Assembly (NCBI GenBank): GCA_005879535.1 | Contig: VBKI01000080.1 | Coordinates: forward strand, 1-54,404 | DNA length: 54,404 nucleotides | Direction of reading: 5' to 3' | DNA from: Deltaproteobacteria bacterium | GTDB taxonomy: Bacteria > Myxococcota > Myxococcia > Myxococcales > 40CM-4-68-19 | Program-made: the position numbers and the translations under genes | Notes under the pieces: generated by a model | Told to the model about the DNA's origin: nothing | Database searches by the model: none | Seen by the model: the letters and a program-made list of their open reading frames with translations, nothing else | Part shown: positions 43,589-51,747 of the stretch, piece by piece | Position numbering within the stretch: position 1 is the first letter of the stretch | How the letters are laid out: every line of letters starts with the position of its first letter

Positions 43589-44986
43589 TCAGGCAGTGTG
43601 GGGTGGGAGGGCGCGGCCGAAGCGCGAACCGACTGCGGCGCCCAGGGCGAAGAACTGCAACAGCGCGAGGATGGAGACGCCCAGCCAGGGAACGAAGGCA
43701 ACGAGGAGCAGCACTGCCATTCCCATTCCGAGCGCGGCAGGAGCCACGAACCGCTGGCCGGGGCCTGCGGGCAGGGACTCGCCGATTCGCAGGGCGAACG
43801 AAGACAGCCCCATCACGATGCTGAGGAAGATGATCACCGGAAGCAACGGGATCAGCGGAATCCCGACGATGCTGATCGCGAGCAGCACGATGAGCGGGAG
43901 AAGCAGCAGCCAGCAGAGGAAGCCGACGGTGAAGCTGCGCACCGGGCTTTCGAACATGGCAAACCCGACGTTGCGGATCCGCTCCGGCCACATCCGCAGG
44001 ACCACGAGCCCGATCAGGTATATGAGCGCGAACAACGCGATCGTGGGGAAGAACCCGAACGGCCCAAGTCCGGTCCGCCATCCCCGATGACGGGAGCCGG
44101 AAAGCATCTTCCCGAGCCCTACCTGGACGTGCTCGCCCATCACCTGGCCGCCGCGCTCCACGTCGACGGATCCGAGCACCGCCACCGCCTGGCCCATCAC
44201 CAGCGCGCCCTGGTTGACGGTGACGCTGCCGCCAACGGCGACCGCATCGCCCTGGACCACGCTGCCGGGTTCCAACTCGATGGAACCGCCCACGCAGACG
44301 ACGTCGCCTTGGACGATCTGCCCTTGCTGGACAGCGATGTCGCCTTGGAACACGCGGACCACGTCGCGGCTGTTCCGCTTGCCGCCTTTCACGATGCCCC
44401 GATGCTCGCCGAGCACGCGCTGCCGCGATGACATCTTCTCGATCAGCATCCCGGCGGCGCCGCCAGCGTCGGGCGTGGCCACCACCACCAGCTTGTCGTT
44501 CTTGAGGACGCCCATCGCGCCGCTCTGCTTCAGCACCTGGCGCAGCGCCTCGCGCGGATCGGCGTCCTGGATGTCGACGTCGATGCGATCCTTGGGAGAC
44601 CCCACCAGGGTCATCGTCCAGCCCGCGGTCTCCGCGATGCGGTGCAGCAGTTGCGCCGTGGGGACGTTGCGGCCTTTCTCCGTGAAGTGGGGAAGCTCAC
44701 GCGCGCTTTGGGGGGAGAACCTCTTGACGCGCGGAGGTACCGGCGGGACCGGCGGAACGGGAGGGACCGGCGGAACGGGAGGCAGGACTTCCAGGTCGTC
44801 GGAATCCGCTTCCGCGTCGGCTTCCGCTTCCGCGTCTCCGGAGGCTTCCTCGTCAGGGCTGGTGACGTGGACGGTGAGCACGCGGTCCGCGATCCGGCCT
44901 ACCACCCGTCCGACGGCACGGTCTCCGAAATGCTCGACAAAGAACCCGCCGTGGGCCAGGAGAACGCTGAGCAAAAGTCCGGTCAT
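43589..44986 (-). CDS. Membrane protein with STN-like domain, beta-helix repeats and C-terminal TM bundle
   Basis: 465 aa. Order: acidic low-complexity (GDAEAEADAEADSDD), a PPV repeat (about 69-84), an STN/secretin-N0-like domain about 100-170 (LLHRIAETAGWTMTL to GVLKNDKLVVVA), a left-handed beta-helix of G-D-V-V-x-V-G-G-S repeats (QIVQGDVVCVGGSIELEPG, SVVQGDAVAVGGSVTVNQG, ALVMGQAVAVLGSVDV), then four TM helices with IVGIPLIPLLPVI. The beta-helix plus VGIPL bundle is known from bactofilin-like genes beside ECF sigma factors. The STN-like module is an unusual addition. 3 bases from the anti-sigma gene. Confidence 0.85.
   Translation of the reverse strand: MTGLLLSVLLAHGGFFVEHFGDRAVGRVVGRIADRVLTVHVTSPDEEASGDAEAEADAEADSDDLEVLPPVPPVPPVPPVPPVPPRVKRFSPQSARELPHFTEKGRNVPTAQLLHRIAETAGWTMTLVGSPKDRIDVDIQDADPREALRQVLKQSGAMGVLKNDKLVVVATPDAGGAAGMLIEKMSSRQRVLGEHRGIVKGGKRNSRDVVRVFQGDIAVQQGQIVQGDVVCVGGSIELEPGSVVQGDAVAVGGSVTVNQGALVMGQAVAVLGSVDVERGGQVMGEHVQVGLGKMLSGSRHRGWRTGLGPFGFFPTIALFALIYLIGLVVLRMWPERIRNVGFAMFESPVRSFTVGFLCWLLLLPLIVLLAISIVGIPLIPLLPVIIFLSIVMGLSSFALRIGESLPAGPGQRFVAPAALGMGMAVLLLVAFVPWLGVSILALLQFFALGAAVGSRFGRALPPHTA
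44737..44784. repeat. 9-base tandem repeat encoding PPV
   Basis: About five copies of a 9-base unit (ACCGGCGGG / ACCGGCGGAACGGGAGGG) encode Pro-Pro-Val on the minus strand. The DNA is internally repetitive, so the copy number may vary between strains. Confidence 0.7.
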
Positions 44987-44989
44987 CGA

Positions 44990-45484
44990 TCAGGACTTCG
45001 CGGCAATGCGCGCGTAGGCCGGCTTGAGCGTCCGCGAGAGGGCGGTGAGCACCACGGCCAGGAACACGAAAGCGCCGATCCCGAGCGGCACGCGGACGGC
45101 GTCGAAGACCGGGCTCAGCGCGACCCAGATGGTGCGAGCCGCGGAAACGCCGTCGATCAGATGATTGACCTGGGCGTTCAGGGCCCACCCCACGATGGCG
45201 AAGAGGGCGAGCGCGAACGCCGGGATGGCGGCGAGCAGCGTGTGGCGGCGGGTGACGAGCTGCGCCTCGCGCATTTCCACGGCGGCGAGGACGGTGGCGG
45301 TGAAGTCTGCCGGCACCTCGGGGTCCGTCAGCGCGGAGAGCCGGGTGGTGAGCGCAGAGTAGACGGACAGCTCCGCGCCGCACTGCTCGCAAGCGTCGCA
45401 GTGCTCACGCGCGGCGAAGCCCTCGGGCCCGCGCAGCGTGCCGTCGGCAAGCGACTGGAGCTGATTGTCGGTGAGGTGATTCAT
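44990..45484 (-). CDS. Anti-sigma factor, zinc-finger type
   Basis: 164 aa. N-terminal cytosolic ZAS-like motif HCDACEQC (from residue about 28) after LTDNQLQSLADGTLRG, the layout of anti-sigma factors that bind an ECF sigma. Two predicted TM segments (LLAAIPAFALALFAIVGWAL and LGIGAFVFLAVVLTAL). Overlaps the sigma gene by 4 bases (45481-45484), so the pair is translated together. It should hold the sigma factor inactive until an envelope signal. Confidence 0.9.
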   Translation of the reverse strand: MNHLTDNQLQSLADGTLRGPEGFAAREHCDACEQCGAELSVYSALTTRLSALTDPEVPADFTATVLAAVEMREAQLVTRRHTLLAAIPAFALALFAIVGWALNAQVNHLIDGVSAARTIWVALSPVFDAVRVPLGIGAFVFLAVVLTALSRTLKPAYARIAAKS

Positions 45485-46128
45485 GAGAGGTGCTCCGACA
45501 GCTGCGCCTTCAGCTCCTTGCGCGCGCGGTGCAACCAGGTCATGACGGTGCCCATCGGCACCCCCAGCGCCTGCGCGATCTCGACGTAGCTTTTATGCTG
45601 GATGTGAAAGAGCGCAATCACCTCGCGGTAGCGCGGCGGCAGCGCGGCGACGGCGCGCTCCAGGTCGCGCTGCGCTTCCTCTTCCTGGACCCGCTGCTCG
45701 CCGGAGACGGCGAAGTGGTCGGGAAGCTCCGGAGCGACGCCGGTCTCGGGTCCCTCGTCGCTCCGGCCTTCCGCGGCCAGCGTCAGCATCGGCCGGCGGC
45801 GGCGGAGGAGATCGATGCAGTGGTTCCGCGCGATTCGCAGGACCCAGGCGGCGAAGGGCTGGCGCGGATCGAAATCGCGGATGCCGGTGTAGGCGCGGAC
45901 GAACGCCTCCTGGGCAGCGTCGCGCGCCTCTTCGCCTCCGCCGAGGAGCCGGAAGCAGAGACCGTGGATGGACTGCTTGTGCTTCTCCACCAGGCGCGCA
46001 AACGCGGCCTTGTCACCGCCGGCGGCGGCGCGCGCCCACTCCGCCTCGTCGGCGGGGCAGGCGGAGCGGACCAGCTCAGTTCCGGGCGCCAAGGTCAAGG
46101 GCAAGGGAAGCGCGAGTGCCGTGTCCAC
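45481..46128 (-). CDS. ECF RNA polymerase sigma factor
   Basis: 215 aa. Sigma-2 region about 45-115 (AFARLVEKHKQSIHGLCFRLLGG, EEARDAAQEAFVRAYTGIRDFDP, FAAWVLRIARNHCIDLLRRRR) and sigma-4 about 155-210 (LERAVAALPPRYREVIALFHIQHKSYVEIAQALGVPMGTVMTWLHRARKEL). RpoE-type. Paired with the anti-sigma gene and the downstream STN/beta-helix membrane protein. A candidate ECF promoter sits directly upstream, which would mean autoregulation. Confidence 0.94.
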   Translation of the reverse strand: MDTALALPLPLTLAPGTELVRSACPADEAEWARAAAGGDKAAFARLVEKHKQSIHGLCFRLLGGGEEARDAAQEAFVRAYTGIRDFDPRQPFAAWVLRIARNHCIDLLRRRRPMLTLAAEGRSDEGPETGVAPELPDHFAVSGEQRVQEEEAQRDLERAVAALPPRYREVIALFHIQHKSYVEIAQALGVPMGTVMTWLHRARKELKAQLSEHLS

Positions 46129-46136
46129 AGGGCCTT

Positions 46137-46163
46137 CTACGGCCGTCAGGAGGGGAGTATTTC
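46137..46163 (-). promoter_or_regulatory. Candidate autoregulated ECF promoter
   Basis: Minus strand: GAAATA (46163-46158), 16-base spacer, CGTAG (46141-46137), then the sigma ATG at 46128. An ECF -35 (GAAC-like) with a CGT-type -10 is the pattern sought. Only a rough match. Confidence 0.25.
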
Positions 46164-46166
46164 ACT

Positions 46167-47417
46167 TCAGAAGTAACCCCGCTCGACCAGCAGGCAACCG
46201 ACCCCCACCGCCAGCGGGATGAAGGTGCATAACGCACCCAGCCAGAGGAAGCGCAAGAACGGGATTTTCCCTTTGTCTCCCGCAAGTTCGAGGACGATCA
46301 GGTTCGCGACCGAGGCCACGGGAGTGAGGTTGCCGGCGAGCGTCGAGACCAGCGCGAGCGACAGCCAGCCGAGATGCGGATCGGCGAGCTTCCGCACCCA
46401 CTGCGCCGCGAGGAGAACGAAGGGCACGTTGCTGACGATCTGGCAGGCGGCCACGGTGAACACTCCGAAGCGGACCGTCTGCTGCGTCGCGTCAGAGCCG
46501 AGCGCGGGCGCAAGAGCCGAATGGATACGCTCGGCGATCCCTGCCTGGGCAACGCCGTGGGTGACCACGAAGAGTCCGGCGAAGAACAGCAAGAGGGTCC
46601 CGTCGACCTGCGCGAACATTTCCTTCGGCGGCTGGCGGGAGAGCGCGAGCAGGAGCGCGGCTCCCGTCATCGCGGTCCAGGCGAGGTCGTACCCGAGCAG
46701 GAAGCCGGCGAGAACGAACGCGAGTCCGGCGGTGCAGAGCAGCGCCAGCTTTCGATCGAGCGGCGGCGCCGGCACGTCGACGGAGATGCGCTTCCAGGAA
46801 AGGTCCCGCCGGAACGCGACCAGCAGCACAGCGAGAACGGCGGCGAGCGAGAGCAGCGCCGGGAGCAGCAGCGCTTTGCTGAACTGCGCGTAGGAAATGC
46901 CGCTCAGGGTGCCGATCAGCATGTTCTGCGGATTGCCGGTGAGCGTCGCGACGGATCCTGCGTTGGACGAAAACGCAAGCCCGAGCAAATAGGGGAGCGC
47001 GGGAAGGGCCGCCGCCTCGACGAGGGCGACCACCAACGGCGTGCACATCACGCAGACGGTATCGTTCACCAGCAGCGCCGAGAGCGTTCCCGCGACCAGC
47101 ACGAGCACCGCGAGCAGCGCGCGGGGACCGTGCGCGCGGCGCAGCGCGACCCAGGCGATCCAGCGAAAGATTCCTGCGCGCGCCATCACGCTGGTGATCA
47201 CCATCATGCCGAGCAGCAGGACGAGCGTGTCCCAGGAGATCGCGTCCCGGTAGACCTGTGCCGGCGTGAGGACGCCGAGCGCGACCATCGCCACCCCGCC
47301 GGCGACTGCTCCTCCGGGCCGATCGAGCTTCAGGAACGGCAGCTCCGCGCCGGCGAGGAACAGGTACGTCGCGACGAAGATGATCAGCGCTGCGAGCACC
47401 TCGCGTAGCTGAACCAT
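46167..47417 (-). CDS. ArsB/SLC13-type anion permease
   Basis: 416 aa, about eleven hydrophobic segments. ArsB/NhaD/CitT ion-transporter superfamily signs: VNDTVCVMCTPLVVALVEAA, SSNAGSVATLTGNPQNMLIG (helical hairpin with the GNPQN motif) and, in the second half, NVPFVLLAAQWVRKL and TLAGNLTPVASVANLIVLE (the mirror-image NLTPVAS hairpin). Two inverted repeats of this type form an anion path. The substrate cannot be told from sequence by eye; arsenite, sulfate and dicarboxylate are all possible. ATG 47417 is back to back with the SDR gene. Confidence 0.88.
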   Translation of the reverse strand: MVQLREVLAALIIFVATYLFLAGAELPFLKLDRPGGAVAGGVAMVALGVLTPAQVYRDAISWDTLVLLLGMMVITSVMARAGIFRWIAWVALRRAHGPRALLAVLVLVAGTLSALLVNDTVCVMCTPLVVALVEAAALPALPYLLGLAFSSNAGSVATLTGNPQNMLIGTLSGISYAQFSKALLLPALLSLAAVLAVLLVAFRRDLSWKRISVDVPAPPLDRKLALLCTAGLAFVLAGFLLGYDLAWTAMTGAALLLALSRQPPKEMFAQVDGTLLLFFAGLFVVTHGVAQAGIAERIHSALAPALGSDATQQTVRFGVFTVAACQIVSNVPFVLLAAQWVRKLADPHLGWLSLALVSTLAGNLTPVASVANLIVLELAGDKGKIPFLRFLWLGALCTFIPLAVGVGCLLVERGYF

Positions 47418-47435
47418 GTGTGCGAAGAATGGGCA

Positions 47436-48173
47436 ATGTTTCCGACGTACCCGGACCTGGCGGGGCGGACGGCGCTGGTCACCGGCGCCTCCAGCGGCAT
47501 CGGCCGCGGCATCGCCGAGGCGCTGGTGGCGCAGGGCGCGCGCGTCGCGGCGCACCACCGGACGCACGAGCCGCCTGCCAGAACGTTCGCCGTGCGTGCC
47601 GATCTCGGCACCGAGCAGGGCTGCGTCGATGCTGTCCGCGCCGCCCGCGAGAAGCTCGGCGAGGTGAACCTGCTCGTGCACTCGGCCGGCATCTACAACG
47701 GGGGCGCGATCGGCAGGATCCAGGCGGTGACGCTCGAGGAGATGTTTCGCGTCAACGTGTTCTCGGCTTTCTACCTGGTGCGCGAGCTGCTCCCGGCCGG
47801 CCTGAAGAACGTCGTCTTCATCGGCAGCACCGCCGGACAACGCGGCGAGCCCGGCCACTCGCACTACGCCGCGTCGAAAGGCGCGCTGCAGTCGATGATG
47901 ATGTCCATCGCCGTCGAGCTGGCGCCGAAGGTGCGCGTCAACCTCGTGTCTCCCGGATGGGTGCGCACGCCGATGGCGGAGGATTCCCTGCGGCGGATCG
48001 GGCCCGCGCTGGTGCCGACGATCCCGAACCACCGGGTCGCGGAAGTGGACGACGTGGTCAACGCCGCGCTCTGGCTGGCGAGCGATGCCTCCTCGCACTG
48101 CATCGGACAGGATCTCTGCATCTCCGGCGGAGCGCTGTTGGTCGTTCCTCGGGGCCAGATGAGGCCGACGTGA
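47436..48173 (+). CDS. Short-chain dehydrogenase/reductase
   Basis: 245 aa NAD(P)H oxidoreductase. Rossmann TGASSGIG (residues 16-23), NLLVHSAGIYNGG, catalytic Ser in FIGSTAGQ, Y144-x-x-x-K148 in HYAASKG, and VRVNLVSPGWVRTPM. Close to FabG-type; substrate unknown. ATG 47436 is chosen over GTG 47418 because the Rossmann fold begins soon after. Only about 18 bases separate its start from the permease start. Stop overlaps the next start (GTGA). Confidence 0.92.
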   Translation: MFPTYPDLAGRTALVTGASSGIGRGIAEALVAQGARVAAHHRTHEPPARTFAVRADLGTEQGCVDAVRAAREKLGEVNLLVHSAGIYNGGAIGRIQAVTLEEMFRVNVFSAFYLVRELLPAGLKNVVFIGSTAGQRGEPGHSHYAASKGALQSMMMSIAVELAPKVRVNLVSPGWVRTPMAEDSLRRIGPALVPTIPNHRVAEVDDVVNAALWLASDASSHCIGQDLCISGGALLVVPRGQMRPT

Positions 48174-49021
48174 GGCTCTCGTCCAAGGAGCTGCGCGTTC
48201 GCGCCGCGGAAGCCCGCCGGCACTACGCGCGCTGCGATCTCTGCGCCCATCTCTGCGGCGTCGATCGGACCTCGGCCCCTGCCGGCGTCTGCCAGGAGGA
48301 CGACGGGCTTTCGCTCGCCGGCGCCGGGGTCCATTACGGAGAAGAGCCCGAGCTGGTTCCATCCGGGGTGGTCCTGATCGCAGGCTGCAACCTCGCCTGC
48401 CAGACCTGCGAGACCTGGTCGTTCTCGTTGGAGAGGCGCGACGCGGTGCGCGCTTCTCCCGCGCAGCTCGCCGCGATCCTCCTCGATCTGCAGAAGGCCG
48501 GGGCCGCGAACGCGAACTTCGTCACGCCCACGCATGTCCTGCCGGTGTTGCTGGAAGGGCTCGCAATCGCCGCAGAGCACGGCTTTTCGCTGCCCGTGGT
48601 GTGGAACTGCGGTGGATACGAGAGCGTCGAGGCGCTGCGGCTCCTGGACGGCGTCGTCGACGTCTATCTCCCCGACGCAAAATATGGTGACGATGCCGCG
48701 GCTTACGAGCTCTCGGGTTGTACCCGATACACCGCCGCCCTGGAGGCGTCGCTGCGCGAGATGCACCGGCAAACCAAGGTGATCGTGCGCCATCTCGTCC
48801 TGCCCGCCGGCGTGGCGGCACCGGAAAAGCTGATGCCGCGCATCGCCGCCGTGTCAAAGGCGATCTGCGTCAACGTCCTTTCGCAGTATCGTCCTCTGTA
48901 TCGCGGCTCGCGCTTCCCGGTCATTGCCCGCGGAGTGACCGACCGGGAAGTTTCTGGCGCGATTGAAGCGGCCCGATCCGCCGGCCTGCGCCACATCCTG
49001 ATGGACGGCAGGCCGGTTTGA
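48170..49021 (+). CDS. PflX-type radical SAM protein
   Basis: 283 aa from GTG 48170. N-terminal Cys cluster C22-x2-C25-x3-C29 and C41, followed by HYGEEPELVPSGVVLIAGC, and the radical SAM C73-x3-C77-x2-C80 (CNLACQTC). GGYESVEALRLLDGVVDVYLPDAKY continues the PflX/COG1313 pattern. Likely a [4Fe-4S] radical enzyme with an extra Fe-S or zinc site; substrate unknown. Operon gene 2. Confidence 0.9.
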   Translation: MRLSSKELRVRAAEARRHYARCDLCAHLCGVDRTSAPAGVCQEDDGLSLAGAGVHYGEEPELVPSGVVLIAGCNLACQTCETWSFSLERRDAVRASPAQLAAILLDLQKAGAANANFVTPTHVLPVLLEGLAIAAEHGFSLPVVWNCGGYESVEALRLLDGVVDVYLPDAKYGDDAAAYELSGCTRYTAALEASLREMHRQTKVIVRHLVLPAGVAAPEKLMPRIAAVSKAICVNVLSQYRPLYRGSRFPVIARGVTDREVSGAIEAARSAGLRHILMDGRPV

Positions 49022-49061
49022 CGCCTTGTCGATTGCGCAAGGCGCGATAGAGTCCGTCTGA

Positions 49062-50120
49062 ATGCGGGGCACGTTGGAGCTCGGCGAACGTCCGGCGCAG
49101 GCGGTGTTCGACGGTGCGATTGGCCTCGCGCTGGCGACGGGTGTTCCGCTGCGGCTGCGCGGTCCCTTGACCGACGCGGACCTGGCTCTGGCGGTAGCGG
49201 CGGTGAAGCTCGGCGGCGACGGCGAACCGGCGCGCGAGCAGCTCTCCGCCGAGGGCGAGATCGAGCTGACGCTGCCGCGTCCGCGCGCCGGGGTCCACCT
49301 GCTCGAGCTGCCGCATGCCGGCGCCGTCGCCCGCGCTCTCTGGACGCTCTCCTGGCCCCTTGCGCTCCTCGGCAAGCCGAGCGAGCTTCGCCTGCGCGGA
49401 CCGAACCACGGCGAGGGCGCTCCCACCTTCCACGATCTGCGGCTCGGATGGGCGCCGTGTGCGGCGCGCTTCGGTCTGAAGATCCGCCTGGAGCTTACCC
49501 AGGCAGGATTCGGGACCGACGAAGGCGAGATCGTCGCGTTGCTCGATCCCGCGCCCGCGCTCACCGCATTCCGCGCGGTGCATCGCGGAATTCTCCGCCA
49601 GGTCACCGTGGTGGCGGCCGTGGGTGGCGGACGCTACGAGGCGGCGCAGGAAGCGGCGCAGCAGGTCGTGCGCGCGATGCGGCGCCGGGGCGTCATCGCC
49701 GAGGCGGAGCGGGTCCCGTTGCCCCTGCCGTCGTCTTCGACGGCGCGCAGCCGCTGGGCCATCACGGCGACTGCGGAGTTCGAGAACAGCGTGGTCACCG
49801 TTTCCGCGCTCGGTCAGGCGCCGGCGCTGGTTGGACCGGAGCAGGGCGACCGGGTCGCGGAGCGGCTGTCGCGCTTCCTCGAGCGGCGCGGGGCGCTGGA
49901 CTCCGTGATGGCGGAGAGGCTGCTGCTTCCCGCAGTTCTCTGCGCCGGAGGATTGGGCGCCCGCGCCGGAACGCCGCCGAGCTGTCATTACACGACCAGC
50001 GAGGTGACCGGCTCGCTGCTGCAGCTCGCCACCACGGTGCGCCAGGCGCTGCCGGTGCGCGCCGTGGTGGACGGAGCCGAGGGAGAAGAGGGTGTGGTGG
50101 CGGTGGCGCCGCAGGCATGA
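49062..50120 (+). CDS. rtcA: RNA 3'-terminal phosphate cyclase-like protein RtcA
   Basis: 352 aa. RtcA converts RNA 3'-phosphate to a 2',3'-cyclic phosphate. Family fold blocks: LLELPHAGAVARALWTLSWPLALLG, LRLRGPNHGEG, RFGLKIRLELTQAGF, and the histidine block SCHYTTSEVTGSLLQLATTV with H309, the position of the E. coli nucleophile. But the N-terminal glycine-rich loop (EGGGQ-L-R-T-A) is absent, replaced by LGERPAQAVFDGAIGLALATG, so activity may be altered. No rtcB nearby. Operon gene 3, 40 bases after pflX. Confidence 0.86.
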   Translation: MRGTLELGERPAQAVFDGAIGLALATGVPLRLRGPLTDADLALAVAAVKLGGDGEPAREQLSAEGEIELTLPRPRAGVHLLELPHAGAVARALWTLSWPLALLGKPSELRLRGPNHGEGAPTFHDLRLGWAPCAARFGLKIRLELTQAGFGTDEGEIVALLDPAPALTAFRAVHRGILRQVTVVAAVGGGRYEAAQEAAQQVVRAMRRRGVIAEAERVPLPLPSSSTARSRWAITATAEFENSVVTVSALGQAPALVGPEQGDRVAERLSRFLERRGALDSVMAERLLLPAVLCAGGLGARAGTPPSCHYTTSEVTGSLLQLATTVRQALPVRAVVDGAEGEEGVVAVAPQA

Positions 50121-51712
50121 TCGCGCTGCTCTGCGCGGCGGTCTTCGATCTGATCCTCTCCGGCGGGCGCGTCGTCGACGGGACCGGGTCGCCGTGGTTC
50201 CGGGCGGACGTCGGGATCCGCGGCGACAGCATCGCCGCCGTCGGCGATCTTTCTCGGGAAAAGACGAAACGGCGGGTCGAGCTGCGGGATCTGGCGATCG
50301 CGCCCGGGTTCATAGATCTCCTCGGGCAGAGCGAGCTCAACGTGCTGATCGATCCCCGCGAGGAGTCGAAGGTCCGCCAGGGGATCACCACCGAGCTGAC
50401 CGGCGAAGGCATCTCGCCGGCGCCGATGAATGCCGCCTGGATCCACGAGCAGGAGCCCTGGCTCCGCAAGTACAAGCTGAAGATCGACTGGACGGATCTT
50501 TCCGGATACTTCCGACGGCTGCGCAAGGCCCGCCCGAGCATCAACGAAGCGGTGCTGGTCGGCGCGGGGCAGGTGCGCGGGATCGTCCTCGGATTCAAGG
50601 ACGTGCAGCCCGACGAGAAGCAGCTGGCGAGGATGCAGAGGCTGGTGCAGACAGCGATGCGGCAGGGCGCGTTCGGCGTCTCGACCGGCCTCATCTACCA
50701 GCCGGGAAGCTTCGCCCGTACTCCGGAGCTGATCGCCCTCGCCAAGGTGGCGGCGAAGCACCGCGGGATCTACGCGAGTCACATCCGGAGCGAGTCGAAG
50801 AGGATCGGCGACGCGCTCGACGAGGCGTTCACCATTGCCCGCGAGGCGCGAGTGCCGGTGGAGATCTGGCATCTCAAGGTCTCCGGGCGCGCCAACTGGG
50901 GCCGGATGAAGGAGGTCGTAGGCCGGATCGAGGCGGCGCGGGCAGCCGGGCTCGACGTCACCGCCGACATGTATCCCTGGATCGCGAGCGCGAACGGGCT
51001 GGACGCGACGATCCCGGACTGGGCGCACGAGGGCGGAGTGGACGCGATGTTGGCGCGCATCCGCGATCCGGCTCAGCGGGCGAAGATGATCGCGGAGATC
51101 GAGCCCGATCTCCACCCGGAGGACATCCTTCTGCTCTCCGCCGTCAACCCGGAGGTGAAGAAGCACGTCGGCAAGCGGCTGGACGCGGCTGCGCGCGATC
51201 TGGGAAAGACGCCTGCCGAGGCGCTCGTCGACCTCGTCGCGCTGGATCGGGCCTCCATCGGCGTGGCGCGCTTCGGCATGAGCGAGGACGACGTGAAGGT
51301 CGGCCTTTCGCAACCCTGGGTGGCCATGGACACCGACTACGGCGGGATGGGGATCGACGGTCCGTTCGCGGCCGAAGGAAGCGCCCATCCGCGCGCGTTC
51401 GCCAGCACCGCCCGGATCCTCGGCCACTACGCGCGCGACGAGCGCTTGTTCACGGTCGAGGAGGCGGTCCGGAAAATGACCTCCCTGCCGGCGCGCCGGC
51501 TGGGGCTGCAGGATCGCGGGTTGATCCGGGTGGGCATGAAGGCGGACCTGGTCGTGTTCGATCCCGCGACCATCCGGGATACCGCCACGTTCGAGAAACC
51601 GATGGCGTATCCGGAAGGTATTCCGTACGTGGCGGTGAACGGACGGCTCGTCCTCGACAACGGGAAGCGCACGAAGGAACGTCCCGGCCGGCCGCTCCTC
51701 CACTCGCCTTGA
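50117..51712 (+). CDS. D-aminoacylase/N-acyl-D-amino-acid deacylase-type amidohydrolase
   Basis: 531 aa. SPWFRADVGIRGDSIAAVGDLS, PGFIDLLGQSELNVLIDP, GVSTGLIYQPGSF, YASHIRSES, EIWHLKVSGR, DTDYGG. The HxH found in some amidohydrolases is replaced by DLLGQSE, as in the subgroup of periplasmic-type acylases; remaining His and Asp ligands are visible. The N-terminus MIALLCAAVF is a short leader. ATG 50117 overlaps the RtcA stop by 4 bases. The substrate is not identifiable. Confidence 0.88.
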   Translation: MIALLCAAVFDLILSGGRVVDGTGSPWFRADVGIRGDSIAAVGDLSREKTKRRVELRDLAIAPGFIDLLGQSELNVLIDPREESKVRQGITTELTGEGISPAPMNAAWIHEQEPWLRKYKLKIDWTDLSGYFRRLRKARPSINEAVLVGAGQVRGIVLGFKDVQPDEKQLARMQRLVQTAMRQGAFGVSTGLIYQPGSFARTPELIALAKVAAKHRGIYASHIRSESKRIGDALDEAFTIAREARVPVEIWHLKVSGRANWGRMKEVVGRIEAARAAGLDVTADMYPWIASANGLDATIPDWAHEGGVDAMLARIRDPAQRAKMIAEIEPDLHPEDILLLSAVNPEVKKHVGKRLDAAARDLGKTPAEALVDLVALDRASIGVARFGMSEDDVKVGLSQPWVAMDTDYGGMGIDGPFAAEGSAHPRAFASTARILGHYARDERLFTVEEAVRKMTSLPARRLGLQDRGLIRVGMKADLVVFDPATIRDTATFEKPMAYPEGIPYVAVNGRLVLDNGKRTKERPGRPLLHSP

Positions 51713-51747
51713 CTTGACCCGGCGCGCCGCGCACATTCCGGCGCCCT

